NCBI GenBank assembly: GCA_963730225.1
Contig: CAVSQX010000001.1
Span: 434,001 to 498,000 of the forward strand
Reading direction: 5' to 3'
DNA from: CAVSQX01 sp963730225
GTDB taxonomy: Bacteria; Planctomycetota; Phycisphaerae; Tepidisphaerales; Tepidisphaeraceae
Length of the DNA stretch: 64,000 bases
Within the stretch, counting starts at the first letter, position 1. Every line of letters starts with the position of its first letter. Both the position numbers and the translations under genes were made by a program. The notes below the pieces were generated by a model. It searched no databases. It was not told where the DNA came from and worked only from the letters and a program-made list of their open reading frames with translations. Below, piece by piece: positions 36,187-46,548 of the stretch.

Positions 36187-36969
36187 ATGCGAAAAGGAAT
36201 CAGTGCGATAATCGTGTTTGGGCTGATTGCGATGGCCGGTGCGGCGACGACGCCGACGACCGCACCGGCGACGTACACCATCAGCGGGCACGTGAAAATC
36301 AGCGGCGACCTGGCGATTCAACGGCCCGATCTGACTCGGGTGATCGTGTTTTTTGGAGCGGATTCGATTCTGGATGCGTTTTCGCCCAAGCCGGGCGGTG
36401 CCACCTGCGCCCAGCAGAACAAGGCGTTTGTGCCCAATTTTCTGGCGATTCCGCTGGGGACGAGCGTGGAATTTCCAAATTGGGACCATTTCGCGCACAA
36501 CGTTTTCAGCCGGTCGGCCGCCGCTCCGGCGTTCGATCTGGATCGCTATCCCTACGGCCAATCAAAAGCGCGCGTGTTCGACAAAGTCGGCGTCGTGCAG
36601 ATTTTCTGCAACATCCATCCGTACATGAAGGCGATTATTTTTGTCGCGCCCAATGCGTTCTTCACCCGCGCCGACGCGGACGGAAATTTTTCGATCAGCG
36701 GGGTTCCGGCGGGCCGGTATCAATTGATGGCGTGGCAGGAGCGATGCGGGCAGCAGGAGCAGCAAGTCACGGTTGGACCGGATGCAGCCCAAGTTTCGTT
36801 CGCGCTGAGCGAGAACCGCGCCGCCGTCTTCGCCAACGATCCGCCGAGTCACGCCAATTCGTATGGCGTGGGCCGCGGACTGGGCATCGAGCGTGAGAAG
36901 CTGGATTTGCCGGTAGTCACCGAAAGCCATCCAGCACCCACGAGTCAGCCGATGGCCAGCGGCCAATAG
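36187..36969 (+). CDS. periplasmic cupredoxin-like protein
   Basis: 260 residues with a signal peptide (ISAIIVFGLIAMAGA). The type-1 copper ligand set can be read: His104 (FAHNVFS), then Cys141, His144 and Met147 (IFCNIHPYM). Residues about 150-215 form a carboxypeptidase-regulatory-like beta-sandwich (GNFSISGVPAGRYQLMAW). Proteins of this layout are often called 'methylamine utilization protein', but no mau genes are here, so that name says little. It likely binds copper or senses redox in the periplasm. It lies between a beta-barrel gene and a membrane hybrid kinase in one operon. Confidence 0.82.
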   Translation: MRKGISAIIVFGLIAMAGAATTPTTAPATYTISGHVKISGDLAIQRPDLTRVIVFFGADSILDAFSPKPGGATCAQQNKAFVPNFLAIPLGTSVEFPNWDHFAHNVFSRSAAAPAFDLDRYPYGQSKARVFDKVGVVQIFCNIHPYMKAIIFVAPNAFFTRADADGNFSISGVPAGRYQLMAWQERCGQQEQQVTVGPDAAQVSFALSENRAAVFANDPPSHANSYGVGRGLGIEREKLDLPVVTESHPAPTSQPMASGQ

Positions 36970-36997
36970 TCGGTCCGACGCCACGAGAAGAGCACTC

Positions 36998-39715
36998 ATG
37001 CGATTTCGCACCAAACTTTTTCTGACCTGGAGCAGCGTCGTGCTGTTGCTGTGCGCGGGGATGCTGTGGCCCGTGCAGCGGGCGATCCAGTCGAGCATGA
37101 ATCACATCGTCAACGTGAATTTCGCCGGCACGCGCCAGGGTCTGCACAGCATGCAGATGGAGCAGATCGATCGGATGCGGCAAACCGGGGCGATCCTCAT
37201 GGATATTCCCGAGCTGCGAGCGCTGATCGCCGAGCAAAATTACGAGGTCTCCAAGGAAAATCTCGACAGCCTGCGCGAACGGCTCGACAGCCTGGCGGAT
37301 GTAGTTGACGTGAAATTCGTCTGCGTGCTCGACGGCCGACCGGGGCTGGTGGCGCAGAATTCCAAATCGCCGTGGAAATCGCTGCGGGAGTTGGGCGATT
37401 ACCTGTCGAGTTCGGCACAGGCCGGGCCGCTGGTGGCCGATCTGTTTCGACCGAGCCAGGAAACCGGCGCGCAGAAGCGAATTCGGTACGGTCTTTGGCT
37501 GTACCGGGGGAATTTGTACCAGGTGGTGGGGCTGCCCTTGCGTTTTGGACAGGAGGACTCGGCGTCACCCGATGGCGCCTTGTTGATGGGTGAGCCGGTG
37601 ACCGATGCCTGGGCCGCGAGCCTGGGAACCAGCCACGGCTGCAAGGTGAGTTTTATCGTCGACGGCCAGGCCATCGCCACGGGATTCGACGATCCAACCG
37701 AATCGCAGGTGGAAGCGGATTTTGCGAAAAAGACGTGGCCGATTTCGACTCCGTTTGACCTGCGTCTGGGGAATGTGGATTACCGTTCCTACCTGGAGCC
37801 GCTGGTTGATCCGATTTCAAAATCAGCGGTGGGGAACATGCTGATTCAAACCAGCATGGCCGACGGGCAGGCGGCGCGCCGGAAGGTTTTCGAAAGTCTG
37901 CTGGCGATCATGTCGGCGGGTCTGCTGGCCGCGGCGGTGGTGAGCTTCATGGTCAGCGGGGCGATCACCAGGCCGGTGCAACAGCTCCTGGCCGGCGTGC
38001 AGCGCATCGCCGGCGGCGATCTGGAATCCTCCATGCAAATTCACATGAAGCGGCGCGATGAACTGGGCGAATTGGCCGCCGCCTTCGACGACATGATCGT
38101 TCAACTGCGCCGGCAGCGCGAACTCCAGCGACTCGTCGAGCAAACGCAGGCGGCCAGCAAGGCCAAGGGCCAGTTCCTGGCCAACATGAGCCACGAAATC
38201 CGCACGCCCCTGCATGGAGTGATCGGCATCACTGGGCTGCTGCTGCGCACCGGGCTCGACGAAAATCAGCGGCGATATGCGGAATTGATCCGATCGTCGA
38301 CGGAAGTGCTGACGACGCTGATCAACGACATTCTGGATTTTTCGAAGATCGAAGCGGGCAAGCTCGATTTGGAAAATATCGTGTTTGACCCGCGGAAGGT
38401 GACCGGCGATGTCGTCGAGTTGCTTTTGCAAAAAGCGGCCGAGAAACCGGTGCGGATGAAATGTCACGTCGCCGCGGATGTTCCGGCGGCCGTGCGCGGC
38501 GATCCAAATCGCCTGCGGCAGATTCTGATCAATCTGATCGGCAACTCGATCAAGTTCACCTCGAAAGGGCGGATCGTGGTTGCCCTGAGCCGGGCGTCGG
38601 ATTTGCTTCGATTCGAAATTCGCGACACCGGAATCGGAATTGCGTTCGATCGGATGGACCGGCTCTTCAAATCGTTCTCGCAGGTGGATGCGTCAACCAC
38701 GCGCCGCTACGGCGGAACGGGCCTGGGGCTGGCCATCTGCAAGCAGTTGTCGGAGTTGATGGGCGGAACGATCGGAGTTGAAAGCGAAGTGGATAAGGGT
38801 TCGACATTCTGGTTCACCGCCAATCTGCCGGCGGTGGATGCGACGGAATTGCAGCAATCGTCCGCTGAGGACGATGAGCCGGAGGCCAAACCGAACGTCG
38901 GCCAGCGGCAGCAGCGGCAGCTTCAAATTCTGCTGGCGGAGGATAATGAAGTGAACCAAATCGTGGCCGCGGAGATTTTGGCGGATGCGGGATATCGCTG
39001 CCAGATCGTCGGCGACGGGCGGGCGGCGGTGAAAGCGGTGATGGAACAGGATTTCGATCTGGTGCTGATGGATTGCCAGATGCCGGAAATGGACGGGTTC
39101 GAGGCGACGCAGGCGATTCGGCAACAGGAGCAAAACGCCGCTGGTTCCGGCCGGCGGATTCCGATCATCGCGCTGACCGCCAATGCATCTGGCGCCGATC
39201 GTGATCGATGCCTTGCCGCCGGCATGGACGAATACTGCGGCAAGCCGTTCCAGCCGAAGCAACTGCTGCGATTGATCGAAGGACTTTTAACCGAGGCGAT
39301 TCCCGCCGCCGCTGCCGCGGTTGCGCCGCCGTTGCCCGCCGGGGCGCCCTGGCCGATGGATGTCGATGCACTTTTGCAGCGATGCAGCGGAAAAGAATCG
39401 GTGGCGTTGGCGGTGCTGGACAAGTTCGCCACGCAATCGATCGACGTGCTGCGGCAGATCGAGCAGTCGCTGAAGGACCAGAATGCAGCCGAGCTGGCCC
39501 GGCTGTCGCATTCTCTCAAGGGCACGGCGGGCATTCTGGCGGCCGAGCCGCTTCGGTTGGCCGCCGCTGGGTTGGAGGAGATCGCCAGGAAAAAGAACCT
39601 GGAATTTGCCGATGAAAGTATGGCGGAGCTGCGCGAGCAAATCGCGCAGTGCGCAGGCGTATGTGGATCAGGCTCGCACGCAATTGCACAAGGGAGTTTC
39701 AAATGCGCGTGCTGA
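36998..39715 (+). CDS. hybrid sensor histidine kinase with receiver and HPt domains
   Basis: 905 residues. The N-terminal membrane span (residues about 8-26) is followed by a large periplasmic sensor (about 30-295), a second span (LLAIMSAGLLAAAVVSFMVS), HAMP (about 325-375), HisKA with His399 (NMSHEIRTPLHG), HATPase (GTGLGLAICKQLSEL), a receiver domain with Asp692 (LVLMDCQMPEMDGFE) and an HPt domain with His838 (LSHSLKGTAGIL). This is a complete phosphorelay in one chain. Its end overlaps the next gene (HD-GYP regulator) by 13 bp, so the HPt probably phosphorylates that regulator. The cupredoxin and beta-barrel upstream are likely input partners, by inference. Confidence 0.93.
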   Translation: MRFRTKLFLTWSSVVLLLCAGMLWPVQRAIQSSMNHIVNVNFAGTRQGLHSMQMEQIDRMRQTGAILMDIPELRALIAEQNYEVSKENLDSLRERLDSLADVVDVKFVCVLDGRPGLVAQNSKSPWKSLRELGDYLSSSAQAGPLVADLFRPSQETGAQKRIRYGLWLYRGNLYQVVGLPLRFGQEDSASPDGALLMGEPVTDAWAASLGTSHGCKVSFIVDGQAIATGFDDPTESQVEADFAKKTWPISTPFDLRLGNVDYRSYLEPLVDPISKSAVGNMLIQTSMADGQAARRKVFESLLAIMSAGLLAAAVVSFMVSGAITRPVQQLLAGVQRIAGGDLESSMQIHMKRRDELGELAAAFDDMIVQLRRQRELQRLVEQTQAASKAKGQFLANMSHEIRTPLHGVIGITGLLLRTGLDENQRRYAELIRSSTEVLTTLINDILDFSKIEAGKLDLENIVFDPRKVTGDVVELLLQKAAEKPVRMKCHVAADVPAAVRGDPNRLRQILINLIGNSIKFTSKGRIVVALSRASDLLRFEIRDTGIGIAFDRMDRLFKSFSQVDASTTRRYGGTGLGLAICKQLSELMGGTIGVESEVDKGSTFWFTANLPAVDATELQQSSAEDDEPEAKPNVGQRQQRQLQILLAEDNEVNQIVAAEILADAGYRCQIVGDGRAAVKAVMEQDFDLVLMDCQMPEMDGFEATQAIRQQEQNAAGSGRRIPIIALTANASGADRDRCLAAGMDEYCGKPFQPKQLLRLIEGLLTEAIPAAAAAVAPPLPAGAPWPMDVDALLQRCSGKESVALAVLDKFATQSIDVLRQIEQSLKDQNAAELARLSHSLKGTAGILAAEPLRLAAAGLEEIARKKNLEFADESMAELREQIAQCAGVCGSGSHAIAQGSFKCAC

Positions 39716-40719
39716 TAGTTGATGACGATGAAATCGCCCGGATGGTGCTGGAGGAAGCTCTGGCCCGAGCAGGCTACGAAGTCCAGAGCGCCAGCAACGG
39801 GCGCCAGGCTTTGGCCGTGCTGAAAGAAAAACCGTGTCGGTTGATCGTTTCGGACTGGGAAATGCCGGAGATGAGCGGCGTGGAGCTGTGCCGGGCGATC
39901 CGATCGGATCACGAGCAGCACTACGTCTATTTCATTTTGCTGACCAGCCACGATTCGCTGGATGAGCGCGTGCAGGGATTGACGGCCGGCGCGGATGATT
40001 TTGTCACCAAGCCGTTTCAAACGCAGGAACTGTTGGCGCGAATCGGCACGGGCGAGCGCGTGCTTTCGCTGGAAACGCGCGATGTGGCCATCTTCGCCAT
40101 GGCCAAGCTGGCCGAGAGCCGCGATCCGGAAACCGGCACGCATCTGGAGCGCGTTCGCAGTTATTCGCGGGTGTTGGCGCAGCACCTGGCGGGGCGGGAC
40201 AAATTTCGCGAGCAGATCAACGGCGAATACGTTCGCTTGATTTATCAAACCAGCCCGCTGCACGACATCGGCAAAGTCGGCGTTCCCGACAGCGTGCTGC
40301 TCAAGCCGGGCCGGCTGAGCGATCGGGAATTCGAGATCATGAAAACGCACGCCGCGATCGGCGCACAAACTCTGGACGCCGCGCTGCGGGAATTTCCCGG
40401 CGTGAAATTTCTGGAGATGGGCCGCGACATCGCCGCCACGCATCACGAGCGTTTCGACGGCAGCGGATATCCCGCCAAGCTCGCCGGCGAAGATATTCCG
40501 CTGTGCGGGCGAATCGTGGCGGTGGCGGATGTTTACGACGCCCTGACATCCCGACGAATCTACAAAGCCGCGTTCGCTCACGATGTGGCCCGATCGATGA
40601 TCGTCGCAGACGCCGGGACGCATTTCGATCCGCATCTGGTCGAGGCGTTTGTGCAGAATGAGCCGGCTTTCATCGCCATTCGCGATCGCTACACGGAACT
40701 TCACGCCGAGGCGGCGTGA
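39703..40719 (+). CDS. response regulator with HD-GYP domain (c-di-GMP phosphodiesterase)
   Basis: 338 residues from the ATG at 39703 (GGGAG six bases upstream). The receiver domain has 'VDDDE', phospho-acceptor in 'IVSDWEMPEMSG' and Lys in 'VTKPF'. The HD-GYP domain has the HD pair 'LHDIGKVGVPD' and the full signature 'HHERFDGSGYP', plus 'ADVYDALTSRR'. All expected metal and GYP residues are present, so it should be an active phosphodiesterase lowering c-di-GMP. It is translationally coupled to the hybrid kinase. Confidence 0.94.
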   Translation: MRVLIVDDDEIARMVLEEALARAGYEVQSASNGRQALAVLKEKPCRLIVSDWEMPEMSGVELCRAIRSDHEQHYVYFILLTSHDSLDERVQGLTAGADDFVTKPFQTQELLARIGTGERVLSLETRDVAIFAMAKLAESRDPETGTHLERVRSYSRVLAQHLAGRDKFREQINGEYVRLIYQTSPLHDIGKVGVPDSVLLKPGRLSDREFEIMKTHAAIGAQTLDAALREFPGVKFLEMGRDIAATHHERFDGSGYPAKLAGEDIPLCGRIVAVADVYDALTSRRIYKAAFAHDVARSMIVADAGTHFDPHLVEAFVQNEPAFIAIRDRYTELHAEAA

Positions 40720-40720
40720 A

Positions 40721-41466
40721 TCAAAGCTGGATTCGCGAGAACAGGTAGCTTCCGAGGGCCAGAAACACGGCGGCGAATGCGCTCAGCACCAGCAAATCGG
40801 TGAATGCTCCGAAATAGGAAACGCCGATCAGACAGCGTCGCAGCCCGTCGACGCCGTAGGCCAGCGGATCGACGGTCGCGATCCTCACCATCATTTTCGG
40901 CGCGTTGTGCAGCGGGAAGAGCGCCCGGAGAGAAAGAAAATCGGCATGACGACGAAATTCATGACCAGTTGGAATCCCTGAAAATCCGCCAGCACCGACG
41001 CGATGGCGGTGCCCAGTGCGGTGAATAGAATCGCGATCAGCGCCATGAAGACAATCGCCAGCGGCAGGCCGGTTAGATGGCTCGGCCGAAATCCGGCGAT
41101 CAGGCAGACAATCACCACGATCAATCCCTGAATCACCGCGACGGTCGCTCCACCCAGCGTGCGGCCGAGCATGATGCAAAATCGCGGCACCGGCGCGACC
41201 AGCGTTTCCTTCAGAAACCCAAATTGGCGGTCCCAAATCAATTCGATGCCGGAAAAAATCGCCGTGAAGAGCACGGTCATGGCGATGACACCGGGCGAGA
41301 GAAACTGGATGTAATTTCCCTGCCCCGCTTTTTGGAATACCGGCCCCAGCCCAAATCCCAGTGCCAGCAAAAACAGCAGCGGCTGACCGAGCGAGGCGAT
41401 GATGCGCAGGCGCGATCGGCTGTATCGCTTCAACTGACGCAGCCAAAGAATGTAGATGGCGATCAT
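40721..41466 (-). CDS. ABC-2 type transporter permease, frameshifted
   Basis: Starts at 'MIAIYILWLRQLKRYSR' (ATG 41466), 5 bp after the ATPase stop. Six hydrophobic spans are visible, with the ABC-2 region 'DRQFGFLKETLVAPVPR' typical of the DrrB/NodJ group. The frame breaks in the CCC run at 40924-40926 (one surplus base): 'PIFFLSG' continues in the next frame as 'ALFPLHNAPKMMVRIATVDPLAYGVDGLR' to the stop at 40721. Repaired length is about 248 residues. With the neighbouring ATPase it forms an exporter for lipids, drugs or polysaccharide; the cargo is unknown. Confidence 0.85.
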
Positions 41467-41471
41467 GATGC

Positions 41472-42269
41472 TTACCGCCGTCGGCCCCAGGCGCGGGCCA
41501 TGGTGCGCATTCGATCGGTCGAATCGGCCTGCTCGTCGCGGATGGAAGCGCCGGTCAGGGCTAAAAACGCCTGTTCGAGCGTTTCCGATTTGGTCTGCTG
41601 CCGCAATTCCTGCGACGATCCCTGCGCGACGATTCGGCCGTGATCGATGATGGCGATTCGATGGGCCACGCGGTCGGCTTCCTCCATGTAGTGCGTCGTG
41701 AGAAAAACCGTCACGCGCTCCTGCTGGTTGAGAGCTTTCACGTGGCTCCACAACTGATTGCGCGTCTGCGGGTCGAGCCCCAGGGTTGGCTCATCGAGGA
41801 ATAAAATTCTTGGCGTGTGCAGCAGTCCGCGGGCGATTTCCAGCCGTCGCCGCATTCCGCCGGAAAATGTTTTGACCCGATCGTCGCGCCGATCCCACAA
41901 CTGAAACAGGTTCAGCAGCGTTTCGATCCGCGGGCGCCGAATCTGCCTTGGCACTTTGTACAGCGCGCCGTGGAAATCCATGTTCTCCCAGGCGGTCAGT
42001 TCATCGTCCACCGTCGGATCCTGAAACACGATGCCGAACCGCTTGCGCGCCTCATTTTTGGCCACGGAGGGGTTCAGCCCGTCGATTTCGACGCTGCCGC
42101 TGGTGGGGTTCAGCAGCGTCGTGAGCATTTTGATCGTCGTCGTCTTTCCCGCGCCGTTGGGGCCAAGGAACGCGAAGATTTCTCCCTGAGCCACTTCAAA
42201 GGAAATGCTGTCGACGGCCGTGAATTGGCCGAATTGCTTCACGAGGTTTTCGACGCGAATCATCGCCAC
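41472..42269 (-). CDS. ABC transporter ATP-binding protein (DrrA-type)
   Basis: 265 residues; the GTG at 42269 has GGAG seven bases upstream, the ATG at 42263 is the alternative. Walker A 'LGPNGAGKTTT', signature 'FSGGMRRRLEIARGL', Walker B 'ILFLDEPTLGLDP' and the switch His (FLTTHYMEEADR) are all intact. It energises the permease encoded directly downstream. Typical of daunorubicin/ABC-2 exporters. Confidence 0.93.
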   Translation of the reverse strand: MAMIRVENLVKQFGQFTAVDSISFEVAQGEIFAFLGPNGAGKTTTIKMLTTLLNPTSGSVEIDGLNPSVAKNEARKRFGIVFQDPTVDDELTAWENMDFHGALYKVPRQIRRPRIETLLNLFQLWDRRDDRVKTFSGGMRRRLEIARGLLHTPRILFLDEPTLGLDPQTRNQLWSHVKALNQQERVTVFLTTHYMEEADRVAHRIAIIDHGRIVAQGSSQELRQQTKSETLEQAFLALTGASIRDEQADSTDRMRTMARAWGRRR

Positions 42270-42356
42270 TGCGAATCTCCCTTAAGAAAATCGCCGCGAC
42301 AAGTCAAACCGCACGGCGACTTGATATCGCCGTGCCCGCACGCCGACAATGCGGCC

Positions 42357-44416
42357 GTGGCGGAATACGCTTTGGAACTGCAACTGGCGTGGTGCCTGCT
42401 TCTGAATGCGGCGGTCTTCGCTTCGGCGTATCGCTTTGCCCGCCGGCGAATGACGACCGATCGAGTTCAAGCGGTTCTGGACGCGGCGTTGCTCGGATAC
42501 GCCGTGCAGTACGTCGCGGTGGGGATTCCCGGATTGCTGGGATGTTTGCGACCGGTGACGATGACCCTATCGGCCGTGCTGCTGAGCGCCGCGCTTTTCC
42601 TGGGAGCGGGCGCACGGCGAAAACCATCGGTTGATCCGGTTGGCAAAGCCCCGCTGGATCGATGGATCGCGCTTGCGGCCGCGGTTTTTGTCGTTACCCA
42701 CGTGCTGGCGTTCGTGCATTTCCAGCGCTATTTGCCGGTGGTTTCCAACGACGCTTTGACCTATCACTTTCCCGCCGCGGCGGCGTGGCTGCAAACGGGC
42801 CGAACGGGCTTGCTGCCGGTCTGGTTTTTCAATCCGGCCAACACCTATTCGCCGCTGACGGGCTCCACCTTCATCGCGTGGCTGATGGCTCCGTTCGGCA
42901 GCGACATCCTGGCGCGATTCGTCGAAGTGCCGCCGCTGTTCGTGGTCGCATTGGCGATCTTTCAACTCGCTCGACGACTCGGAGTCAACGACGCCCTGGC
43001 CGCCCTCACCGCCGCCGTGGCGATCCTCTCGGCTGGAATGATTAATCAGGCGATGATGGGGAAGGACGATCTTTTTCTCGTCGCCTTTTTTCTCTGCGCG
43101 GTTCTGGCACAAACCGCCCCATGCGTCGCAGAGCGATTTGGCGGCATTCGGCTCGGCGTGGCGGTGGGCCTGCTGCTGGCGACCAAATACACCGCGATTC
43201 TCAGCCTTCCGCTCCTGCTGATTTCGCTGGACGCTCCCTGCGCGCGGGTTGGCGATGGCGGCGCTGGATCGAAGCCAAGATCACGGTCGCGCTTCTGGCG
43301 GGGCCGTGGTTCATTCGGAATTATCTGGCGACGGGAAATCCGCTGTACCCGATCGCCATCTCAATTGGCCGATTCCACGTCTTCGGCGGATTGTTCACGC
43401 CGGCCCGCAGCCGGGATTTGGCCGGCGTCGCCGACGTCTGGAACGTTCTCACCGGGCCGCTGGCGATTCCGCGCGATCTGCTGATCGCCATGGCAATCGC
43501 ATGGATCGCGATCGTCGTTTTCCGATTCCGGCAACTCGCGGCGAATTCACTGCTGCGAATCGCCGTGCTGGGTCCGCCGATCGGGCTGGCGATTTTCGCA
43601 TGGAAAGCGCCGTTCGCCGAAGCGCGATTTGTGTTTCCCGCCATGGTGCTGGCGATGGCGACGGCGGCGGCGGCGGTGGCAATGGTGCGTCCGAAATGGA
43701 TCGGCTGGTTGATTCTGCTTGCCGGCGGCGGCGATGCGGTGTGGACGCAATTTGCCGAAAGCTCCCGCTATCTCGCGATGGATTTTGCCGCCGTCGCCGC
43801 CCTGGCGACGCTGGCCGTGGTGGCTGCCGTGTGGCTCACGCGGAACTGGAATCTGCGATCGCGCATTGGGCTTCTGGGCGGAACGCCGTCGCTGCTGCTT
43901 TTTGTCTGGGGCTTCATATTCTGGTCGCAGTATATCATCACCTGTCAGTCGGCGATTTTCCAGACACCCGAGGTCTGGCGCGAGCTCTATCCCACGGAGC
44001 AGCCGCTGTGGGTGTTTGTCGATCAGAATCTGCCTCAAAACGCGGTCGTCGCTTACACGAACACCTTTCTGATTTACCCGTTGCAGGGACAAGAGCTGCG
44101 GCGACGAGTCGGCTACGCCCCGACGCGGCCAGGTGTGAAGTCGCAAGCAGATTTGCCGTGGCTGGGAGATCAACTTCCCGGCGAAGCGGTCGTTGCCGCC
44201 GCCGCGCGAGCCACGGTTGCCGACGCCGACCGCGCGACCTGGCTGAGAAATCTCCGCGCGATGTCCGCGGAATATCTAGTCGTCGGCAGGGGCGGTGAGC
44301 TTCTGCTTCCCCCCGAGGCCAAATTTGCCGCCGACGATCCCAGGCGATTTCACATGCTATTCGACGGACCCGGCGGAACCGTCTACGCCATCGACTGGTC
44401 GAGCGACAACGGCTGA
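42357..44416 (+). CDS. integral membrane glycosyltransferase-like protein, frameshifted
   Basis: A GTG at 42357 (VAEYALELQLAW) is the likeliest start; a TTG at 42321 is also possible. About 11 hydrophobic spans with a periplasmic loop 'VVSNDALTYHFPAAAAWL' carrying the acidic residue expected of ArnT/PMT-type enzymes. The frame breaks near 43232: 'LLLISLDA' continues one frame over as 'RSLRAGWRWRRWIEAKITVALL' and runs to 44416. The C-terminal region has a soluble domain (PLWVFVDQNLPQNAVV). The repaired protein is about 686 residues. It likely glycosylates a lipid or protein outside the membrane; the substrate is unknown. Confidence 0.75.
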
Positions 44417-44417
44417 A

Positions 44418-45701
44418 TCAAATCTGCTCCAGCGCCACCAAATCGTCCAGCGTTTCGCGCCGGCGAATGATTTTATAGCCGCTTCCATCAACCAGCACTT
44501 CGGGCGCGCGCGGACGATTGTTGTAGTTGCTGCTCATCGCAAATCCGTACGCCCCGGCGGTGAAGACGGCCAGCAGATCGCCGCGCTGCGTTTGGGGAAG
44601 CGGCCGGTTTTTGGCCAGGTAATCGCCGCTCTCGCAAATCGGCCCGACCACATCGACCACTTCGCCATCGATCGGCTCGAACGTGCGACTGCGCTGCGGT
44701 GGAATATTCCTCGCATCGGGCCTTGCGGGCCAGATGTAGTGATAACTTTCGTACAGCGTCGGCCGGATCAGATCGTTCATCCCAGCGTCGACGATGACGT
44801 ATTTTTTCTCGCCGCTGGTTTTGCGGTAGAGCACCTGCGTCAGCAGAATCCCGGCATTTCCCGCGATATACCGTCCCGGCTCCAGCGCGATGTGATACGG
44901 CTTGCCCGCAAGCAGCGGCAGCAGCGCCTTGGCGTGCTCGGTGACGGGAAAGGCCTGATCCGGCTGCTCGTAATTCACGGCAAATCCACCGCCCAGGTCG
45001 AACCATTCAATCTTGTGCCCGCGCTCGGTGAGCCGGTCGATCAACGCCGTCATCTTTTTCACCGAGTCGATGTACGGTTGAATCTGATACACCGGCGAGC
45101 CGATGTGAATATGCACGCCGGCGATCCGCAGATTCCTCAAATTGCGGTACTGTTCGAAGACGCGCTCCGCACGTTCGATGTCGACGCCGAACTTGTCCCC
45201 CTTGCGGCCGGTGGTGGTTTTGGCGTGTGATTTGGCATCCACATCGGGATTGATGCGAATCGCGCCGATGGCTTTCATCCCGATCGAGGCGGCGACGCGG
45301 TCGATGTTTTCGATCTCCGCTTCCGATTCGAGATTGAACGCCGCGATGCCGGCGCGGATGCCGTCGGCGATTTCCGTGTCGGTTTTTCCGACTCCCGCAT
45401 AAATGATCTTTTTCGCCTCGCAGCCGGCCCGCAGAGCACGAAACAATTCACCGCCGCTGGTGACATCCATTCCGCATCCCTGTTCCACGAGCAATTTGCA
45501 GATGTGGATGTTGCTACAACTTTTGACGCTGTAGCAGATGGTGGCATTGACGGGCGCGAAGGCGTCGGCGATCTGCCGATAATGCCGCAACAGCGTCGCC
45601 TTGGAATAAACGTACGCCGGCGTGCCGACTTCCGCCGCGATTTTTGCGGCCGGGACATCCTCGCAAAACAGCTCGCCGTTTTTGTAGTTGAAGAAATCCA
45701 T
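44418..45701 (-). CDS. lysA: diaminopimelate decarboxylase
   Basis: 427 residues. PLP-binding region 'ATICYSVKSCSN' with the Schiff-base Lys, 'GVDIERAERVF', 'VHIHIGS', 'WFDLGGGFAVNY', 'EPGRYIAGNAG' and 'ICESGDYLA', in the order of group IV decarboxylases. It makes lysine from meso-diaminopimelate. It is convergent with the glycosyltransferase (1-bp gap) and last of a minus-strand run trpF, TIM-barrel protein, lysA. Confidence 0.95.
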   Translation of the reverse strand: MDFFNYKNGELFCEDVPAAKIAAEVGTPAYVYSKATLLRHYRQIADAFAPVNATICYSVKSCSNIHICKLLVEQGCGMDVTSGGELFRALRAGCEAKKIIYAGVGKTDTEIADGIRAGIAAFNLESEAEIENIDRVAASIGMKAIGAIRINPDVDAKSHAKTTTGRKGDKFGVDIERAERVFEQYRNLRNLRIAGVHIHIGSPVYQIQPYIDSVKKMTALIDRLTERGHKIEWFDLGGGFAVNYEQPDQAFPVTEHAKALLPLLAGKPYHIALEPGRYIAGNAGILLTQVLYRKTSGEKKYVIVDAGMNDLIRPTLYESYHYIWPARPDARNIPPQRSRTFEPIDGEVVDVVGPICESGDYLAKNRPLPQTQRGDLLAVFTAGAYGFAMSSNYNNRPRAPEVLVDGSGYKIIRRRETLDDLVALEQI

Positions 45702-45711
45702 GGGTCGAGAG

Positions 45712-46548
45712 TCAGATTATGGTCAGAAGATGGTCGTACGCCAGTTTCGCCACGCCGGCGGCGGTGGTCTCGTATGGATAGAGTTCAACGGTAACCCAGC
45801 CGGAAAAACCGATCTGGCCAAGCGCGTGAAAGATCGACCGAAAATCGATCGCGCCTTTGCCGGGAGTCAAATGCTGATGAACGCGGTTGGATCCGATGTC
45901 CTCCAGATGAACGTGAGCAATCTCCGCCGGCATATCGCGGATCACAGAAGCCGGATCTTCGCCGACACAAAACAAGTGGCCGATATCGCAGTTCATTTTC
46001 ACCAGCGTCTCACTGGCGAAGAACTCGTTCTTGAACCGAAGGTATTCCTGCGCCGTCTCGATGAACAGTCCGGGTTCGGGCTCGATGGCAAGCGTGACGC
46101 CGTGCCGCTGAGCGTGCGCCAACACCCGCCGCAGACCCTCGGCGAAACGTTGGCCAGCGAGCGAGCGGGTAATCGTCGTGCCGATCGTCGGTCCACCCGG
46201 TTGCAGGCTTATCGTTCTTGCCCCGAACTCCGCCGCCAATTCCACGCAATCGATCGAGTGAGTGATTCGCACTTCGCGGCGAGCCGGATCATCTTCGATC
46301 CAGGTGGGATGATAGGTGTCGCCGTCGGCGAAATGCGTGAAGGCGTTCACGTTGCTCAGGTGCAGCCCAAGCGACTTGATTTGAGATTTTATCCGTCCGC
46401 GCTGATCGGCCGTGAATGATTTTGGATGCGCATGCGGAACATCCGCCATGATCTCGACGCCGGTGTAGCCGATCTGCGCGATGGCGTCGATCGCTTCTGC
46501 CAGCGTAGTCTTCTTGAACGCATTGGTGGAAAACGCCAGGCGGATCAT
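45712..46548 (-). CDS. TIM-barrel sugar phosphate isomerase/epimerase-like protein
   Basis: 278 residues. Metal-site strands of the xylose-isomerase-like family are visible: 'AIEPEPGLF' (Glu), 'NCDIGHLF' (Asp, His), 'AHVHLEDIG' (His) and 'VTVELYPY' (Glu). No signal peptide. The ATG overlaps the trpF stop by 4 bp (ATGA), so it is translated with trpF; lysA follows after 10 bp. The exact substrate is unknown; placement between amino-acid genes is probably not informative. Confidence 0.82.
   Translation of the reverse strand: MIRLAFSTNAFKKTTLAEAIDAIAQIGYTGVEIMADVPHAHPKSFTADQRGRIKSQIKSLGLHLSNVNAFTHFADGDTYHPTWIEDDPARREVRITHSIDCVELAAEFGARTISLQPGGPTIGTTITRSLAGQRFAEGLRRVLAHAQRHGVTLAIEPEPGLFIETAQEYLRFKNEFFASETLVKMNCDIGHLFCVGEDPASVIRDMPAEIAHVHLEDIGSNRVHQHLTPGKGAIDFRSIFHALGQIGFSGWVTVELYPYETTAAGVAKLAYDHLLTII

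Noticed and set aside
36187..36969. Methylamine utilisation gene
   Set aside because: The common label for this cupredoxin type is not supported by any neighbouring methylamine dehydrogenase gene.
45712..46548. Specific assignment as hydroxypyruvate isomerase or an Ebo-pathway TIM-barrel protein
   Set aside because: Only general family metal ligands are visible and no neighbouring genes of those pathways are present.
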